Shown in pieces: positions 53,787 through 54,526 of a stretch of DNA of 54,526 bases. This DNA comes from Triparma columacea. Its lineage: Eukaryota; Sar; Bolidophyceae; Parmales; Triparmaceae. How positions within the stretch are numbered: the first letter of the stretch is position 1; each line of letters begins with the position of its first letter. The DNA is taken from NCBI GenBank assembly GCA_030267965.1, contig BRYA01000293.1, forward strand, positions 6,266-60,791, in the 5' to 3' direction. Made by a program: the position numbers and the translations under genes. The notes under the pieces were generated by a model. The model searched no databases, was not told the origin of the DNA, and saw only the letters and a program-made list of their open reading frames with translations.

Positions 53787-54526
53787 ATGAATAACCATGA
53801 AGCTCTGCTCGCTGAGAGGGAGGACGAGATCGTGCAGCTAAAGGCTATAACAACAAAACTGTTTGCCGACCTTACTGCTGCCGCATCTTCCGCCAGCGAA
53901 GTTGCCGCCGCCGTCAAGGACGCAGCAGGCGAGGGCGCAACTACAGCTGGCATTGTCACGGTTGTAAATGACCATGCCATCACCCTTAGGGCCGCTGCAG
54001 ATCGCGCCGCAGCTCACGAACGTGCCGCCGACCGCGTTGAGACCATCGAGGTAGCACAACGCCGCGGCGTTGTCCCCAAGGCCAACGCAGACAATGCAGC
54101 AGCCCCTGAGGTTGCCGCAGAGAATACTGCCGCCCCTGAGGCCGTCGATGACTCTGCTGCAGCCCTTGATAGAGCCGCTGCAGATCGCGCCGCAGCTCAC
54201 GAGCGTGCCACCGACCGCGTTGAGACTATCGAGGTAGCGCAGCGCCGCGCCGATGTCCCCAAGGCCACCGAAGACTATGTTGACGCCCCTGAGGTTGCCG
54301 CAGAGAATACTGCCGTCCCTGAGGCCGTCGATGACTCTGCTGCAGCCCTTGATGGTGGCATGGACGATAACACCACCCACCCTGCCCTAAATAAGATAAA
54401 AGACAAGCAATATCAAGCCCACGAGGAGATGGTGGGCGAGCTTGTCGAGCGCGGTGCCGTTGAAGGCATCATTGAGCAGTCGTGGGATACTAAGAGAGCG
54501 AATGTCGGCGTAGTCGTTCATGACGA
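53787..54526 (+). CDS. Alanine-rich tandem-repeat protein (3' end outside window)
   Basis: A frame open from the ATG at 53787 to the window edge (246 codons). It starts MNNHEALLAEREDEIVQLKA, a helical, probably coiled-coil segment. It then holds two copies of a 61-residue unit starting at 53988 and 54171 (RAAADRAAAHERA, VETIEVAQRR, APEVAAENTA, PEAVDDSAAALD). A CCGCAG acceptor at 53767 is in frame with the ATG, so this may be an internal exon starting at 53768 and the true start further left. After the repeats the sequence is less biased (KIKDKQYQAHEEMVGELVER). I recognise no family. Unit-to-unit identity is high, so the duplication is young. Confidence 0.65.
   Translation, partial: MNNHEALLAEREDEIVQLKAITTKLFADLTAAASSASEVAAAVKDAAGEGATTAGIVTVVNDHAITLRAAADRAAAHERAADRVETIEVAQRRGVVPKANADNAAAPEVAAENTAAPEAVDDSAAALDRAAADRAAAHERATDRVETIEVAQRRADVPKATEDYVDAPEVAAENTAVPEAVDDSAAALDGGMDDNTTHPALNKIKDKQYQAHEEMVGELVERGAVEGIIEQSWDTKRANVGVVVHD
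53988..54353. repeat. 183-bp coding tandem repeat
   Basis: Two units of 183 bp (from 53988 and from 54171), in frame, encoding the 61-residue alanine-rich repeat. Confidence 0.88.

Noticed and set aside
53838..54380. 180-codon minus-strand open frame rich in Gly, Cys and Val
   Set aside because: Antisense of the Ala-rich repeat. The plus strand has a longer uninterrupted frame with an ATG and a coiled-coil start.

Overview
The window is nuclear DNA of a eukaryote. Almost every gene is split by short introns with GTGAG or GTAAG donors, YAG acceptors and a frequent CTAAC branch site, and the standard genetic code fits all spliced frames. The gene set suggests a photosynthetic, flagellate-lineage alga, most likely a stramenopile such as a bolidophyte/Parmales, pelagophyte or diatom relative. 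Evidence is an RAP/OPR-type protein with a signal peptide followed by a Phe-bearing transit motif (complex plastid), a ciliary DRC2 subunit, BspA-type LRR proteins and large secreted repeat proteins. The lineage is inference; no rRNA or organelle marker is present.

I resolved 20 protein-coding genes, two of them cut by the window edges, and checked that exon phases add up in the multi-exon ones. From the left: F-box/WD40 protein (-, partial), ankyrin-MYND protein (+), a large FG-repeat/SAC3 (GANP-like) mRNA-export protein (-), ZIP metal transporter (+), membrane-anchored methyltransferase (-), Cys-rich ABCG transporter (-), phytanoyl-CoA dioxygenase-like enzyme (+), NIPA-like transporter (+), two unrecognised low-complexity proteins (- and +), an R2R3 Myb factor (-), a BspA LRR protein (+), and a roughly 1880-residue secreted repeat protein (-, 11 exons, 28258-35371).

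From 36 kb rightward come a secretory UBL/STI1 protein (+), DRC2 (-), a tail-anchored Q-SNARE (+), a FUN14 protein with an EF-hand loop (-), a second BspA LRR protein inverted relative to the first (-), the plastid-targeted RAP protein (+, about 14 exons), and an alanine-rich repeat protein running off the right edge (+).

The most striking structure is in the introns of the right third (about 36-52.6 kb). They are built from a shared set of repeated modules, above all a GCGAGCGAAGCGAGC-type motif, which recur in introns of at least five neighbouring genes and lie in either orientation. Two introns of the RAP gene are near-identical over their length, and another is flanked by a duplicated AAG|GTAAGG boundary. 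This is the signature expected of introner-like elements, mobile sequences that create introns. The left 35 kb shows ordinary introns with little of this.
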